A stretch of DNA of 64,000 bases from Limnanthes douglasii subsp. nivea. Taxonomy: Eukaryota; Streptophyta; Magnoliopsida; Brassicales; Limnanthaceae. Position 1 is the stretch's first letter, and the number at the start of each line of letters is the position of its first letter. A program made the translations under genes and the position numbers. This document shows positions 36,880 through 50,090 of the stretch, one piece after another. The notes below the pieces were generated by a model that saw only the letters and a list, made by a program, of their open reading frames with translations, was not told the DNA's origin and searched no databases. The stretch covers positions 285,676,009-285,740,008 of the forward strand of contig JAUPFV010000004.1 in NCBI GenBank assembly GCA_036936605.1. Reading direction: 5' to 3'.

Positions 36880-37680
36880 ATTTTGGATAGTCGGAATTGG
36901 AAAGTGTTAATTGTGGCCGTCGGAATCGAAAAGTATACAAACTGTTGTTTATTGAAATCGATTTGATAAACTTTTTCATTTCAAGTTTCTTCGATTTTGA
37001 AATAATTTTTTATTTTTTTTGAAATTACCGAAATTCGGAAGTATTATGCTATTTATGAACTCGTTATATAATATAATTGTTTTATTTTTATTTTTTATTA
37101 TGATTTTACTTTGAACTAGTTGAAAATTAAAAAGTATCTTCGATTAAATTTTATGTTTTTTTGTACGAATTAATTTGTTTTGTGTACAAATTGATGGTAG
37201 GTAAAAGATTAGGTAAGTTGTTTTTTGAAATCAATCGGATAAGTTTCATCGATTTTGTTTTTCAAATTTTAAATAGCAGTTGGTTTTTGTAACCAATTTA
37301 GTAAGTTGTTTTGATTTTAAATATATATCTGTGTTCATTTCTTGAAATCGTTGGAGTCTAAAAGTATTATCCGATATTTGAACTCATTGTATGATAAATT
37401 TTTATTTTTATCTTTTACTATGGTTTTATTTTGAATTTGTGAACTTTCAAGAGTTTTGATTCGATGAATTTTTTCGATTTAAGTTTGTTTTTTTCAAATA
37501 AATATTTTTATCAATTTTTTGAAATCCTCGAGGTCTGAAAATATTATGTGATTTTTGAAATTATGGTGTAGGATAAATTTTTACCCTTATCTTTCACTAA
37601 TATTTTACTTTAAACGCGTTGGAAATTGAAGAGTTTCTTTGATTTAAGTTTATGCGATTTTGAACTCTTTTGATACGAAT
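36880..37680. repeat. Degenerate tandem repeat, three copies
   Basis: Copies near 37020-37150, 37343-37490 and 37520-37670 share GAAAT...G-AGTATTATG, GATTTTTGAAC-like, TTTTTATTTTTATCTTT and TTCGATTTAAGTTTATG blocks. Spacing is uneven (about 320 and 180 bp). Confidence 0.55.
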
Positions 37681-37799
37681 TGAAATGTTTGATGTACAAA
37701 TTGGTTGTAGGTGTTTTTTTTTGTTTATTTCTATTGATGTTTGGTATTGTTTAGATTGTGAAATATCATATTTTAAAGTTTTTAGATTTAGAAATTTAT

Positions 37800-40700
37800 G
37801 TCTATAAAAAATAGACAGTTCTTACGCAAAAAAGACGACCTAAACATAAATCTTGAACTTGTATAGATGTAAATACAAATCACGAATGATAGGTAAAATT
37901 AAGTGTGACCTGTCAATTCTTATGTAACTACGAAATCTTAATTACATGATCAATGCAAATGCAAATCGTGAATGTGTATATGAAAAGAAACATTATCGTA
38001 TAAAACTAGTGACTATAAATGTTCTTTAAACGTAAACTAAGAATCATTTTGCATATATGAAATACGAATCCTAATGTTTATATACAAACTAATGTGAATT
38101 GTGAATACCTTATTGACTATCACTATTTTTTAGACACAAATTGCGAATATGTTTTAATATATAAAATGTGAATCATTATGTTTATGTAAAAACTATAACG
38201 AATTATGAATAACTTACTCACTAAAATGTTAACTGCATGTGTGGTTAATTTTGTTTTATCAAAGTGCGAGGAGTTTGTTAGAAGTAATTTTCAGTTACTT
38301 TATTCACATGGTAATTATAAGAATTTTTTGTAAGTAGTAATGATGAATTTACGTGTATGCTATCAATAATTGATCTAAAGGGTTGTGTAACTATTAATAT
38401 AGACATAGTTATAGACGTGGTTGACCGAGAAACACATAAATATGATTTAGGATTATTTCAAGCTTCAAATGAATATTTGGTTAATGGAGAAACTAATTTA
38501 GATATTGGTTTTCAAGGTCATAAGAAAAACAAAATTGTTTAAATTTGTTTGGTTGATAGAATTATAGATGTAAAACAAGTTTTTGAGGAAGGGTTTGTAT
38601 TTTAAGATTAGTTTTATGTCGTTATGTTATAAAGAATGGTTTTGCTTCGAGTATTTGCATAATACCATATAAAAATAATTGTATATTTTCAAAATAATTG
38701 TAAAGAACGACTATGGTTTAAATATATCGTATTGAATTTCATAGATTGCTTTAGAGAAAGCTAAAAAATATATTTATAGATATAGTTCTACTTCATTTAA
38801 TATAGTTAAGTTTATTTAAGTCTCTAAAGGTTCTTAATATAGCGAGTGACTGCTCCTTCGAATATACTCCCAAAACTAACTACTTTAAATGATGTTTTGT
38901 TGCATTTGGGTCTTGTGTACAAGGTTTTCACTCTTGTTGTTCGCTTTTACTCATTAATATAAATTTTTTGATGGAGAAACGCAAAAGATTATTATTTTCT
39001 ATATATAAATATGGTAACAATGGTAAGTCTCACGGATTACTGGTTACATTAAATACAATATGCGAATATAATGTAAAATATAAAATGTGAATCATGAATC
39101 ACATTTTACTTACAACGCAAACTGAAAACAACATGAAATTGAAAAATGTGTGAATCGTGAATTACTCGTAAATGTTAATCACAAATGACTTTGTTCTTAA
39201 ATATGCTTCTTTCCCAATTACGCAGGTCCTAATCTTGTTGAATGGTATTGGTGGGTTAGAAGACGAGAATAACGGATTATGAATTTTTGAGATATTGAAA
39301 CCTCCTTCGATGGATTATCGAATCATATTTCTATCAGATTATGACTTAGGTATAGTTAATGTCCTTCTGCTTTGTTTCTTTATTACTATCATGTATATTA
39401 TATTTTTATCTTATTAAAAATTTGAAGTATGTATTGAGTCGTTCATCCATAAAATTTAAGGTAATTATGGGTCACAAGTTTAAACATTGTGTTTATGCTT
39501 TTAATCAAAGTGCATAGTCAATATATGGAATAATTTATTTATAATTAAGGTCAAAATGTCTTAGTTTTTGCCCAAATTTACCTCCATAAAAATATACATG
39601 TGCATATTTCAACGATAAATGTCATGGTTACATGACCTTTAATCATGCTGAGTCTTTGATAAGCGATTAGTGTAGTATTCTTATATTATAATTAATTGAC
39701 AAAATAAAAGTTTAATTATGATATAAATATCAAGACGTTATGTGGATGGTCTAGGTTGGACTAGTGAGTTATTTCCTAAATCAGAGACGAAATTTAAGGC
39801 CAATTTGGGAGTATGTCGCACATGGCTAGTTCGTTCGTCTTCACGTGTTTTGCATGAAGTATTTTTAGAGTCTTTTATAGTTGTTAATCTTATGGGTTTC
39901 GAATGTTCTTGTGGTATGTGTAAAATTTATTGTCTTTCATGCTCTCATGTTTTTGTTGCCATACTAGCCATTGAGGATAATCTTATGAAATATGTCGAGT
40001 CTTTCTATCATACAAATTCTCATACAAACATTTATTCATATAACATCCTGACTTTGACTACTTTTTTTGAAGCATCTACTTTTACTGGTTTCGCAATATT
40101 CGAGATTTGGTCATAATGGACATTCACATGAAGAATTTTTATAAGATTGATGTAATCATAAATATTTTATTATGGAAGTTTCTTTTCTTAGTTTCCTATT
40201 TTTACGTTCAAATGTTTTTGAAAATGTAAATATTAAATTAATGATGATGTCAAAAATGGATTGTGAATCTTTTGTATGGACTTGTGTAATTTTCAAAACG
40301 TGAATCAAGATTCATCGGAAAATTATTATACGAATGGTGAATCATATAATTTTTAAAAATGAGAATTACAAACTCTACTTCAAATAAGGACAAACGTGAA
40401 TAAATATCAAGAAACGTATATTATGAATCGTGAATACTAAGTCAACGTAATCATGAATCACGATCCATATAACTACTAAGTGTGGAATTGAAAATCCTTA
40501 TATAATCATAAACGCAAATCGCGAGAAAAGTATTATGTAAGTTAAAAATATGAAGTTTTACGTAATGCTAAATGCGAATCATGATCCATATAAATACTAT
40601 GTGAAGAAACAAAATTATGAATAATGTTGTTTTTAAATTCTAATTACAAATTACATCATAATATATTACACAAAAATTAATAATTTGTAAATGTAATATA

Positions 40701-42600
40701 CATCGATCATAACTAATAAAATTTACATCAATTGTGACCAAACTATATTTGTATTTGTATGATTTAGAAAAAATATCAAACTATTTTCTCTTTTTATTAT
40801 TGTAATGTCTTCCTTGTATGTTTTGAATTTTTCCTATTTTCAATGAAATCGCTAGCACAGTCACGTACTAGTATGCCGCAATCAGTTACTCGTGGTTATT
40901 ATTATGGGATATTTATTGGGCATTTTATTGCAAGATTTTGGAAAGTAAGATTACTTTTGCAAATGTATTTAATCTGCAAATAGCTAGTTTGAAAAATTAT
41001 AAAACGTGAATCATGATGTAATATAAAATGATTTTGGAAAACTAGCTAGTTTAATATGATATTTTCGAGACATTTTATTTTAAGGCTTTGAGAAATAAGG
41101 TTACTTTTTCAAATGTATTTAATCTGCAAATAACTAGTTTAAAAAATGATAAAACGTGAATCATGATGTAATATGAAATGAAATCACGAAGTAGTACTAA
41201 ATATGAATCATATTATATGTGAATACTTAGTTATAAATAAAGCGAATCATTGTAATATGAAACGTGAATCATGATGTAATACTAAATGCGAATAATATAA
41301 GAATACTTAGTTGTGAAGTGTGAACAATGATTTCTTATGAATCGTGAATCATGAGGATCATAATAACCACTATGAAAGTGCATAGGTAGTTATAATAAAA
41401 TTATGAAAATTAGATAACCTACAAATATTTTTGTTGCCTTTTTTGTTTTATCTCATGTGTATTTTAATTTTGAAACTAAAAGGTTATAGTTTGTTGTTTC
41501 TCCTTCTTCAAGGTTTATTATCAATAGAAACCAATGATTTATTCCATATTGTGGTGCTTATGTTCAAATTACTAGGAGGACATAAGTATAGTCCTCGTTA
41601 ATTTTGCGGCAAACATTATCAATAATATGTTTAAATTGTATTTTAATCGTTAATATGTATAATATCATATATATTTTTACCACTACATATCTTGAAATAC
41701 ATATTGATTTATTAGGTCTTATTAATTTGTTATCAAATTCAGGTGAAGGTATAACAAACCATTTCTATGAATACATCCAGTAGATATAACCATCAATAAC
41801 CTATTAAACGTGTTTGTAAAATTAGATTTATAGAGGAAATGTGAATGAGTATATTAAAGAAAATGTGAATGGCGAATAGAGTGAAAAAATCGTAAATGAT
41901 ACTAAATAGGAATAGCGGTTGAAGTGATAACAACCAAATGCGAATAACTTTAGGTGATATTTGTGAATTAAGTGGCAATAACCAAATATGAATGCACACA
42001 ATATACAAATCGACAAGTAAAAGAAAGAAATGGTGGGATGAATATTGTTTATTTTGTAGTCAAACTCATCTTTATTGGCTACGTCCATCAAATCACTCAA
42101 AAACATTTGTATCAGAGAATTAGGAACTCAATGGATCATCATGTTTTTACCCTTTTGAATCCTAAAAATCCGTGGTATTCTTTGACACCAATTAACATTT
42201 TTTTGTTGGATTATTAACGTCCCAATCTATTTTCTCATACTCATGCATTACCCCGAATGTGCTAGCGTCAACTTCTGCAAAAAAAAACAATTAATAGAAA
42301 AACGTTAATAGAGGTGTGAATCACGTATGAAAAGCATAACAAAGTGCGAACACAAATAAAGAATAAAAGTAAATCATGAACAAAGAAGAGTTTATTTGAG
42401 TGAAAATCGTGAAAATGAAAGAAGGAAGTGTGAATGATGGAAGCGTATTGAACAAGATAAAGAAATAGAATTGTGAATGAATAAGATAATGAATTGAAAA
42501 CGAATAAAACATAAATTAAATAGAAGGTTTTTACAAAGTTTCAAGAGTACACATTTAGCTTTTTTACAAAACATGTGTGTTATTCAATAGAAAGAGTTTT
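37800..42600. repeat. Old repeat block with GTGAATCATGATG-type motifs
   Basis: Short words such as GTGAATCATGATG, AATCGTGAAT and AAATGCGAAT recur dozens of times in a diffuse way. 40919-41030 and 41070-41180 are tandem copies (shared AAATGTATTTAATCTGCAAAT and AAAACGTGAATCATGATG). The same words return at 53860-55990, on the other side of the 10.8-kb Tat insertion. Apart from the MULE scrap no gene is supported; frames at 38357-38542 and 41793-42574 lack motifs. Confidence 0.55.
39742..40116 (+). pseudogene. MULE (MuDR-type) transposase SWIM fragment
   Basis: 124 codons. W-V-x2-S...HEV (TWLVRSSSRVLHEV), then a SWIM finger FECSCGMCKIYCLSCSHVFV (C-x-C...C-x-H) and YVESFYHTNSHTNIYSYNIL, which is the W/YV--YY---Y---Y layout after SWIM in MuDR transposases. 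The upstream DDE core is not recognisable. It lies within the GTGAAT repeat block, so the block may be the body of an old MULE. Confidence 0.7.
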
Positions 42601-42663
42601 TGTCTTACAATTATGTCTCTTTGTTGTATAAATAACTCTTTGTGATGAATTCTCAATAGCTCT

Positions 42664-42858
42664 TTACTTAGTAGTTCTTTGTGTCAGTATAAACTTTCTT
42701 GAATTTGTAGTAAAAAATCTTTTCTTGGATTTAGATTTATTTGGATGTGCATCATGACTTTTTTGCTTTGAAGTAACCTTCACTGGAGATGCAATATTTT
42801 TTTGTGTGGATTGAATCTTAACTCGATAATCTCTATTTGAATCAATATTTCCTTGCAT
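42664..42858 (-). other. Small basic open frame
   Basis: 64 codons, Lys/Ser-rich (KVTSKQKSHDAHPNKSKSKK). No family match. It lies directly next to the Tat insertion, so any upstream part would now be beyond 53693. Confidence 0.25.
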
Positions 42859-42894
42859 ATTATATATTAAATCATATTCATCTTACTTTAAATT

Positions 42895-43274
42895 TGGTGT
42901 GGTTTATTTTACGCTGAGCGTAATTCTGTCAAGTGTTTTGGAAAGCTTTTTGGAGTATTAAATGTTTAGGTGTTTTGTAGTGAGAGATTTAAGCTGCATG
43001 GTTGTATTAAATGTTCATTACCCTAATTAATAAAAGTAGTTGGGGTTTTTATACCCTTGATTATGGACCCATGGGCTTTCGGGTCAAATCATGAAACCGG
43101 TTCAAGTTTAAGGACCCATTTACTTAATAAGTTGATTAGCATCTAGCTTAGTCAAAAGGTGTTTAATTATTTTATATTTTTGTCCTGTCCGGATAGTTCA
43201 GTGGGCAGTTTATGTTCGAATTTCCCTTGTACGGAAATCTTAGTAAGTAGTGGCGGATTCATCCAGACTCATCA
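42895..43274 (-). repeat. 3' LTR of the Tat element
   Basis: 380 bp. Plus-strand reading starts TGGTGTGGTTTATT and ends CAGACTCATCA. It contains a 42-bp segment missing from the 5' LTR (GGACCCATGGGCTTTCGGG region). Confidence 0.92.
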
Positions 43275-43602
43275 GTAGCCCCTTTTTTTAGGCTTTGTCA
43301 AAAATCTTTGGCAGGACTAAAAAATTCACTTAGTCAGTAACAATATTTTCTGACCCGTTCTTGTGTCCGGTTCGAGCTTTGTCCGGACTGATTTCTTCAC
43401 AGAATTCTAAGAGTTCTTCTTTGGATCGTGGGACACGTGTCGCATTCTGATTTGACCTACCAGTCGTTTTTTACCTAGATCGGCGCTCCCACCAAACCTA
43501 AAAAGTAACCTCTACATTTAATATTTCCCACTTCAGCGCTGTCTTCAATTATTGCTCGAATATCTTCGTCTTCTCCTAGGTATCAGTTGCTTTTTTTCCA
43601 CT

Positions 43603-43612
43603 AATATATAAA
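43603..43612 (+). promoter_or_regulatory. TATA box for the antisense ORF
   Basis: ATATATAAAC lies 95 bp upstream of the ATG at 43707, a normal plant distance with a leader in between. It suggests that the antisense ORF is transcribed from its own promoter just inside the 3' LTR. Confidence 0.5.
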
Positions 43613-43706
43613 CAATTTTCTTTCACTGTTTCATTATCTTCATCACTCTACAATTTCTTTTACAAAGCGTTCACCCTTTCTTTTAAAATTGTTCTTGGTT
43701 AGTTTT

Positions 43707-46048
43707 ATGTTCACGGTTAGAAACACTCTAGTAAAAGGCGGTTGGTTGAATCTGTCCAAATTAGAGAAGGCAAAGAAAGTTGAACGAGAGAGGCGCATTG
43801 CTGCTGGGCGCCCAGTCTCCCCAGGCGAAAAATCTGAGAAACCATCCCAAAAAGCTGATCAAGGATCATCTTTTACTAGAAATCCAACACCCAAACGATT
43901 GTTTAAACCTAGTCTTTCTCCAATCCCATCAAGCTCCTCTGTTCAGGAGTCCCAACCTTCTACTACCCAAGAAAAAGCTGTATCGAGCGTTAGAAAACCC
44001 TCCCCTTTCTTAGCCCTGCGATCTGATATTGAAAACTCCCAAGAGAAATCGAATCTGCGCTGGACAACTCGTTTGGTGAAAACCCAAGTAACTGTCTCAC
44101 AATCAAAGCCCTCCAAACCAGAGGCCTCTAAATTAGCATCCAAAGATAAAGGCTCCGGATCGGAGATATCTATAAGAGCCCCAAGAGATAAGCCCTCTGT
44201 ATCGGAGGCAACCAAAGTAAATTCTCAAACGAAGTCCTCCGGAACTGAGCCCCGATCTGACACCAGGGTTCTGGAAAAACTGGTGCTCAACCATCCGAGC
44301 CGACCATGGAGATAGAATCTAACATCCTTCCATCCACAACAACTATTAAACCTTCCATAGTGATGGAAGAAGTGATGGAGGATAGTATCGAAGAGGCCCC
44401 ATTTGAAATAGAAGCCTCAAGGAAAACTAGGGATGCTGCCTCTGACAGGAAATGGAAAGGAAAAGTGAAAGTCATAGTGGCTCATCCAGATCTTCCGTAG
44501 TGCTTGGAGGCCAAGGTAGGACCTTGCTTCCAGAAGGTCAACGTGAAGTATTTGTTGGCCATGCAGAACATCAACTACGTTTATACTCATACTGCCGAGC
44601 TGGGCCGGATCCGGACTAAGTTGGGGATCCCAGGGTCAGTGAAAGTGAGGATTCCTGTCACTCCGGAAACCCCAGTGGACTGTAAACTTAATGAAATCGT
44701 CATCTACACTGATTTGTTCAACTGGGGGCTCAGATTCCCCTTAGACCCAGAGATCGTCAGGTATATTCACCTGATTAAGCTTTGCCCAAGCAGTTAATCC
44801 CAAACGCTTTATACTCCCTCATTGCCTGCATAATGGCATCGAGGCTGTCCGGAATCCCTCTCCATATGGAGCAGTTTGCCGATGTGGAAATCCTGTGCAA
44901 AAATCATCACATCCCATTATATCACCACAATATGGGAGACGATTTCAAAGTGGTAAATGATTTGTTGGAGTTGAAGAAGAATTAGAAAACTCAATTCTTA
45001 TTCATTAGTGGGTCATGGGAGAATGGGAGAAAGATCAAAGCCCAGACTAACCCTAGCATGCTCACTAGTAGATGGAAAAGTACAAGTAAGTTCTTCAATC
45101 TTGTTTTTTATTTTCTCATTTTCAGTTTACAATTATTCCACTTCTGAATCATTTATTACTTCCTTTTTAGTACTACCGAAAGAGTATACCGGATATCTAG
45201 AGGAGGGGCAGACTACATGTGCCAAGCTGAATGCGTGGGCCGCAGAACGTTGGGGGAACATTTTCCACAACTATTTTACATTTGAGAAATTGGTGAGATC
45301 TCATTTGTGGAATACCACAGGCTGGAGAGATCTCATATGGGATGAATTGACCACACCACCTCCCCCAGCTGTCATCCTTAAGCGAACATAGGAAAAATAT
45401 GGCAAACCGGCCTTGCCTTCTAGAGCCAAAGCTCCTAGCAAGATGAAGGGAAAGGGAAATAAAAAGAAGGCTGCAGCAGAGGCAGTTCGGGTTGCTGCAG
45501 AAGAGATAGGTCTGGGGAACCCAGGAGGGATCGATGCTATCTTGCTCAAGGTAGTTGAAGATGAAACTGTTAAGGAGGTAGGTGAATCAAAAAATCCACC
45601 AAGGCCCCCTAAAAAGGACCAAAAGAGGGGAGCAAGAAGCGATGAGAGGACTAATAAGAAGAAAAACATCACCTTAGGGGAAAAAGTAATACTTCGTCCT
45701 TCGGAGCCTCTACCTCCAGCAGACCCAACTGATCCCACCTTAGCAGAGAACATTCCCACCGAACTGCAATCCGGAGAAGGTACCGGAGGAAATATTGATG
45801 GATTAGACATCAGTTCCTTCCAAGACATTGATCTTTATTTCAATGATTCTGAGAAAGATGACTTTGCTGGCCCTTACCGTCCTTCAAGCTCTTCCAATAT
45901 GGTAACTTACAATGGCAAGTCCTATACTGTCTCCGGTTTGAGTCTGGTTAAGCCTAAAAACTTACAATGGCAAGTCCTAAAGTCCTTGGATGGCCAAGGT
46001 ATTTTTGTAATTGTATCCGGTTTGAGTCCGGTTAAGCCTAAAACTTAA
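43707..46048 (+). pseudogene. Antisense ORF (aORF) of the Tat element, Transposase_28-like
   Basis: Starts ATG at 43707 (FTVRNTLVKGGWLNLSKLEK). The first 200 residues are Ser/Pro/Lys-rich and disordered. The conserved core at 44504-44985 reads INYVYTHTAELGRIRTKLGI, a LFNWGLRFPLDPEIVRYIHL block, then QLIPNALYSLIACIMASRLS. This is the form of the 'putative gypsy type transposon' domain (PF04195) and plant-mobile-domain ORFs known from Tat elements. A GT-AG intron is likely at 45086-45170 (GTAAGT ... TTTTTAG). The last part (45413-46048) is charged and low complexity, ending in a duplicated segment. Frameshifts near 44315, 44500 and 44790 break it. Its role in the element is not established. Confidence 0.75.
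45086..45170 (+). other. Predicted intron in the antisense ORF
   Basis: The GTAAGT donor and a T-rich tract ending TTTTTAG are canonical. Removing 85 bp joins the segment ending KST to LPKEYTGYLEEG and drops a hydrophobic, intron-like translation. Confidence 0.65.
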
Positions 46049-46470
46049 ATTCCTTTGATGGCCAAGGCATATTCTGTGTTTTAATATCATTGTCCGGTTC
46101 TTACCCGGACATGCTTATCTTACCCAATTTTTCCTTTGTTTCATACTTGCTTTCAATTTTAATGGCTAATCTTTAAAGAGCCCTTCTTTACTTTACAAAT
46201 ATTTAAGACGAGAGTGTTTAAAATCTTCGATGACATGTATTTAATGGTCATCATTAAACCAGATTAATCCGATATGTCAAAGATCCTTAGTATTAAATTG
46301 AAGACTTGAAAGGAATTGTAATAAAATCACTCCGAATATTTTAAGAAGGCATCGTATTTTATTGAAAAAACCAGACACCTCATTAAAACCTCCTCGCGCT
46401 ACCAGGGTAGGAAAGAGTATGCCCCATAATACTTACATGGACTTTAAACAAGTAAATATTTACACGACTT

Positions 46471-49400
46471 TCATTTTAGATATAACCGGAGGTGTTCAAA
46501 ATTCCACAGGTGCTTTAGGATTCTTCCATCTTTGTCTTGAAGCCTATATGTCCCAGGCTTAAGTTTTTAGGAGACCTCATAAGGGCCTTCCCAATTCGGA
46601 GCTAGTTTGCCGAACGTTTTTTCCTTGGTATGCAAGAAAACCTTTCTTAATACTTTATCCCCTGACTGAAAATCCCTTCTCTTGATTTTGGAAGCAAATC
46701 TGCTTCTCATCAAGCCTTTGTAATGGATGGTTCTAAGATGAGCCTTAACTCTTCTTTCTTTTATTAAGTCCAACTCACTTCTAATTGCCAATTCATTGGC
46801 CTTTTCATGATAGTTGTGGACTCTGTATGATGGTAGAGTTACCTCTATAGGAGTAATTGCATCCATCCCATACACTAAGGTAAAAGGAGATTCTTGTGTA
46901 GCAGCTCCAAGAGTAGTCCGGTACGCCCACAATACTTCTTGTAAATAGTTTGGCCACTTCCCTGTAGCGCCTTCTAAAGTTTGGCCCATTATCTGTGGTT
47001 ATCTTTTGTGGACCCCAAATCTGCAACAAATATTAGACAAGATAAATTTTATAACAGCTTTCGAAGTAGTTCCTGCCAGGGGGCTGCTCCTATCCACTTT
47101 GAGAAATAATAAATGGCTACAATAATAGTCCTACACCCTCCGGAAGCCATTGGTAGAGGCCCAACTAAATCCAGTCCCCAACGAGCAAAAGGAACTAACT
47201 CAGAAATTGACTACATAGGAACATCTAGGATATGAACTTCGTTACCATATCTTTGGCATGGTCACATTTCTTCACCAATTCCTTTGCATCCGCCATAATG
47301 GAAGGCCAATAGTATCCGACCAACAAAAACCTCAGGGTTAGAGCTCTATAGCCACAGTGTGTTGATCCCTCTCCATTATGTAGTTCAGATAAAACAATTT
47401 GGGACTCTTCAGCCCCCAAATAACGTAGGAGATATCTACTGAACGACTTCTTATAAAGAACCTCTCTTATGATTAAGAAACCACGAGCCGTGTGTTTCAT
47501 TTTCCTGGCCATAGCCTTCTCTGGAGGCAAAATTCCATCAGAGATGTATTGAAGAAGGGGAAATCTCTAATATTTGGGTTGAACCACTTGTACACTTAAG
47601 CTCTCCTCCTCTTCCTTGCTCCAATTTGGTTGTATAGATGGGAATTCTTGTATATGAATCCATGGGTATGACTCAGAGTATGCTACGGTTGCTAAGGAGT
47701 CTGCCAGTGTGTTTTGCGATATAAGAATATGCTCATAGCTGACATTTTTGAAGTTGGCTGCTACTTCTTTAAAAATGAATAAGTATTTGATCAACTACTC
47801 TTTCTTGGATTCTGACCTTGAGCATGGTGGATAAGAAGCTGAGAATCACTCATTAATCTAACTCTTTTAGCCCCACACAGAAAAGCTAACTTTAGACCAG
47901 CTATAGCTGCCTCATATTCAGAATCATTGTTAGAAGCCCTAAAAGCAAAGCATATAGCTTGGTATAACTTATCACCATATGGAGAGGTTAAAAAAATTCC
48001 AGCCCACAACCCTTGTGCTTGATCCACCATCTGTCCGGACAACGCACTTTTTTTTAGTTTTCTCTTTTGTAGCTTGTTTAATACTCTTGTTCGAATGAAA
48101 TTCTACCAAGAAATCAACAACAGGCTGAGCTTTAATTGCAGTTCGTAGGGAAAATCAATGTCATAATCACCCAACTCTACTGAACATTTGGTCATCATGC
48201 TTGATATATCTGCTTTCTGAAGCACATTCTTCAAAGGAAAAGATGTGCGGACAATGATGGAATGAGACTGAAAATATGGCCTCATTTTTCTGGCAGCAAT
48301 TACTAGGGCTAGTGCCAGCTTCTCAAGCTTTAGGTACCTTTTTTCAGCATCCATCACACTCTTGCTAATGCAGTACACCGGACGAGGATAATTGTCCACC
48401 TCTCTTACCGGCACTGCACTTATAGCACATTCTGACACAGCCAAGTATACATATAGTGTTTCTCCGTCAACAGGCTTAAAAATGGTTTTTGGAGAAGACA
48501 AATGCTTCTTTATTTCATCAAACGCCTGGTCGCACTGTGGAGACCAGTTGAAGTTTGTAGCACCCTTCAAGGTCTGAAAAAATGGGACACATTTGTCCGA
48601 AGACCTTGAAATAAAATGATTTAATGCAGCCAATCTTCCTGTCAACCTTTGTACTTCTTTAATATTTCAAGGAGGGTCCATTTTTAATAGGGCATCAAGC
48701 AAGTCCGGATCAGGCTGTATCCCTTTTTCACTTATCACATAACCCAAAAAAAATTGGACTTCACCCCAAACACACATTTTTCTAGATTCAGTTTTAAATT
48801 AACCTTTGTCAAGTTGGCAAAATTTTCTTGAAGATCAGTTAGGTGCAACTCTTCTTCTAATCTTTTCACCAGTATATCATCGATATACACTGACATATTT
48901 CTCCCAATTTGATCAGAAAATGCTTTGTTCACCAACCTTTGATAAGTAGCCCCATCATTTTTCAACCCAAAAGGCATCACCTTATAGCAATAAGGACCTC
49001 TATTTGTAACAAAGGTAGTGTGTTCTTGGTCCTTCGGATCCACTTGTATCTGGTTATAACCGGAGAAGGAATCCATGACCGATAATAATTCGTTTCCAGA
49101 TGTGGAGTCCACTAACTGATCTATCCGGGGGACTGGATAGAGATCTTTTGGGCAAGCTCTATTGAGGTCAATAAAATCGATACACATATGCCATTTCCCA
49201 TTCTTTTTCTTTACTAACACTGGGTTGGCTGTCCATAAAGGATATTAAGACTCTTTTATGTGCCCCATCTTGGTAAGCCGGTCAACTTCCTGGACTATTA
49301 CATCATAATTTTCCTTAGAAAAAACTCTCATTTTTTGCACAACCGGTGCCACATCTCTCCGGATAGACAGCCTGTGTGATATAATGCTTGCAGGTACTCC

Positions 49401-50090
49401 GGTCACATCAGCATTGCACCAAGCAAAAACATGTTGGTGATCGGCAAAAAAGGACAACAATTTTTTCTTGAATTTTGGTGCCAATTTTAACACTCTTTCC
49501 TTCGGCCAGAGAGTGGGTTTCAACTTCTTCAATTAGTATCAAAACACCAAGGGTCTTTCTAGGGTCACCAATTTTATCCTCACCCTCAGAGGGCCCCAAC
49601 AACTGCTAATATTCATTAATCCGGACTGCCCCTAGATTTTTAGGGGCAAGTGCAGTTGCATAACATTCTTTTGATATTGTTTGGCTGCTACAGACAACTC
49701 TCACTTGTCCTTGAACTGCATACTTTAATAATTGATGGACTGTTGAAGCCAGAGCATGCATATTAGAGAGCCAGGACCTCCCAAAGATCGCATTGTAACA
49801 TGTCGGGCAATCTACCACAACGAATAGCACCTTGACCATCTTCTCAAAAGGGCATTTGCCCAACAATACCTCATCCGCAAATTCTCCGATTACATCCGCA
49901 AAGCTTCATGTGAAGCCCACAATGGATCTGTTCGAACGCTGCATCACTGCAGGATTCTTCATCTACTTATAAGAACTTAAAAAGAGAATATTAGCTGAGT
50001 TGCCAGTGTCAATCAGAATTCGCCTGATGTTGTTGCCCCCAATTGAAGATCATATCACCACAGCATCGTCATGAGGCCCAGCTATATCTC
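46471..50090 (-). pseudogene. pol of the Tat element: PR-RT-RNH-aRNH-INT
   Basis: Protease 50090-49606: ILIDTGNSANILF (DTG kept), VVDCPTCYNAIFGRSWLSNM. RT 49532-48735: NPVLVKKKNGKWHMCIDFID, FSGYNQ, MPFGLKN, YIDDILV (catalytic YIDD). RNase H 48645-48103: DQAFDEIKKHLSS, then RYLKLEKLALALVIAARK. A second, archaeal-type RNase H at 48042-47791: AGIFLTSPYGDK, NNDSEYEAAIAGLKLA, RLMSDSQLLIHHAQG (Glu and Asp of the active site visible). Integrase 47530-46471: H-x-HCGYR...CDHAK zinc finger, TDNG, VLWAYRTTLGAATQESPF, then a YRLQDKDGRILKHLWNFEHL end typical of Tat integrases. Single stops (e.g. TAA at 49245) and frameshifts (e.g. the T-run near 48750, and 46989/47029) inactivate it. Confidence 0.9.

Noticed and set aside
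43190..43240. tRNA-like A and B box words in the Tat LTR
   Set aside because: Spacing is far too short for a tRNA gene, there is no cloverleaf, and the same sequence is plainly LTR in both copies.
45301..45828. 175-codon minus-strand frame
   Set aside because: Shadow of the plus-strand antisense ORF; low-complexity Ser/Gly/Pro content with no pol similarity.
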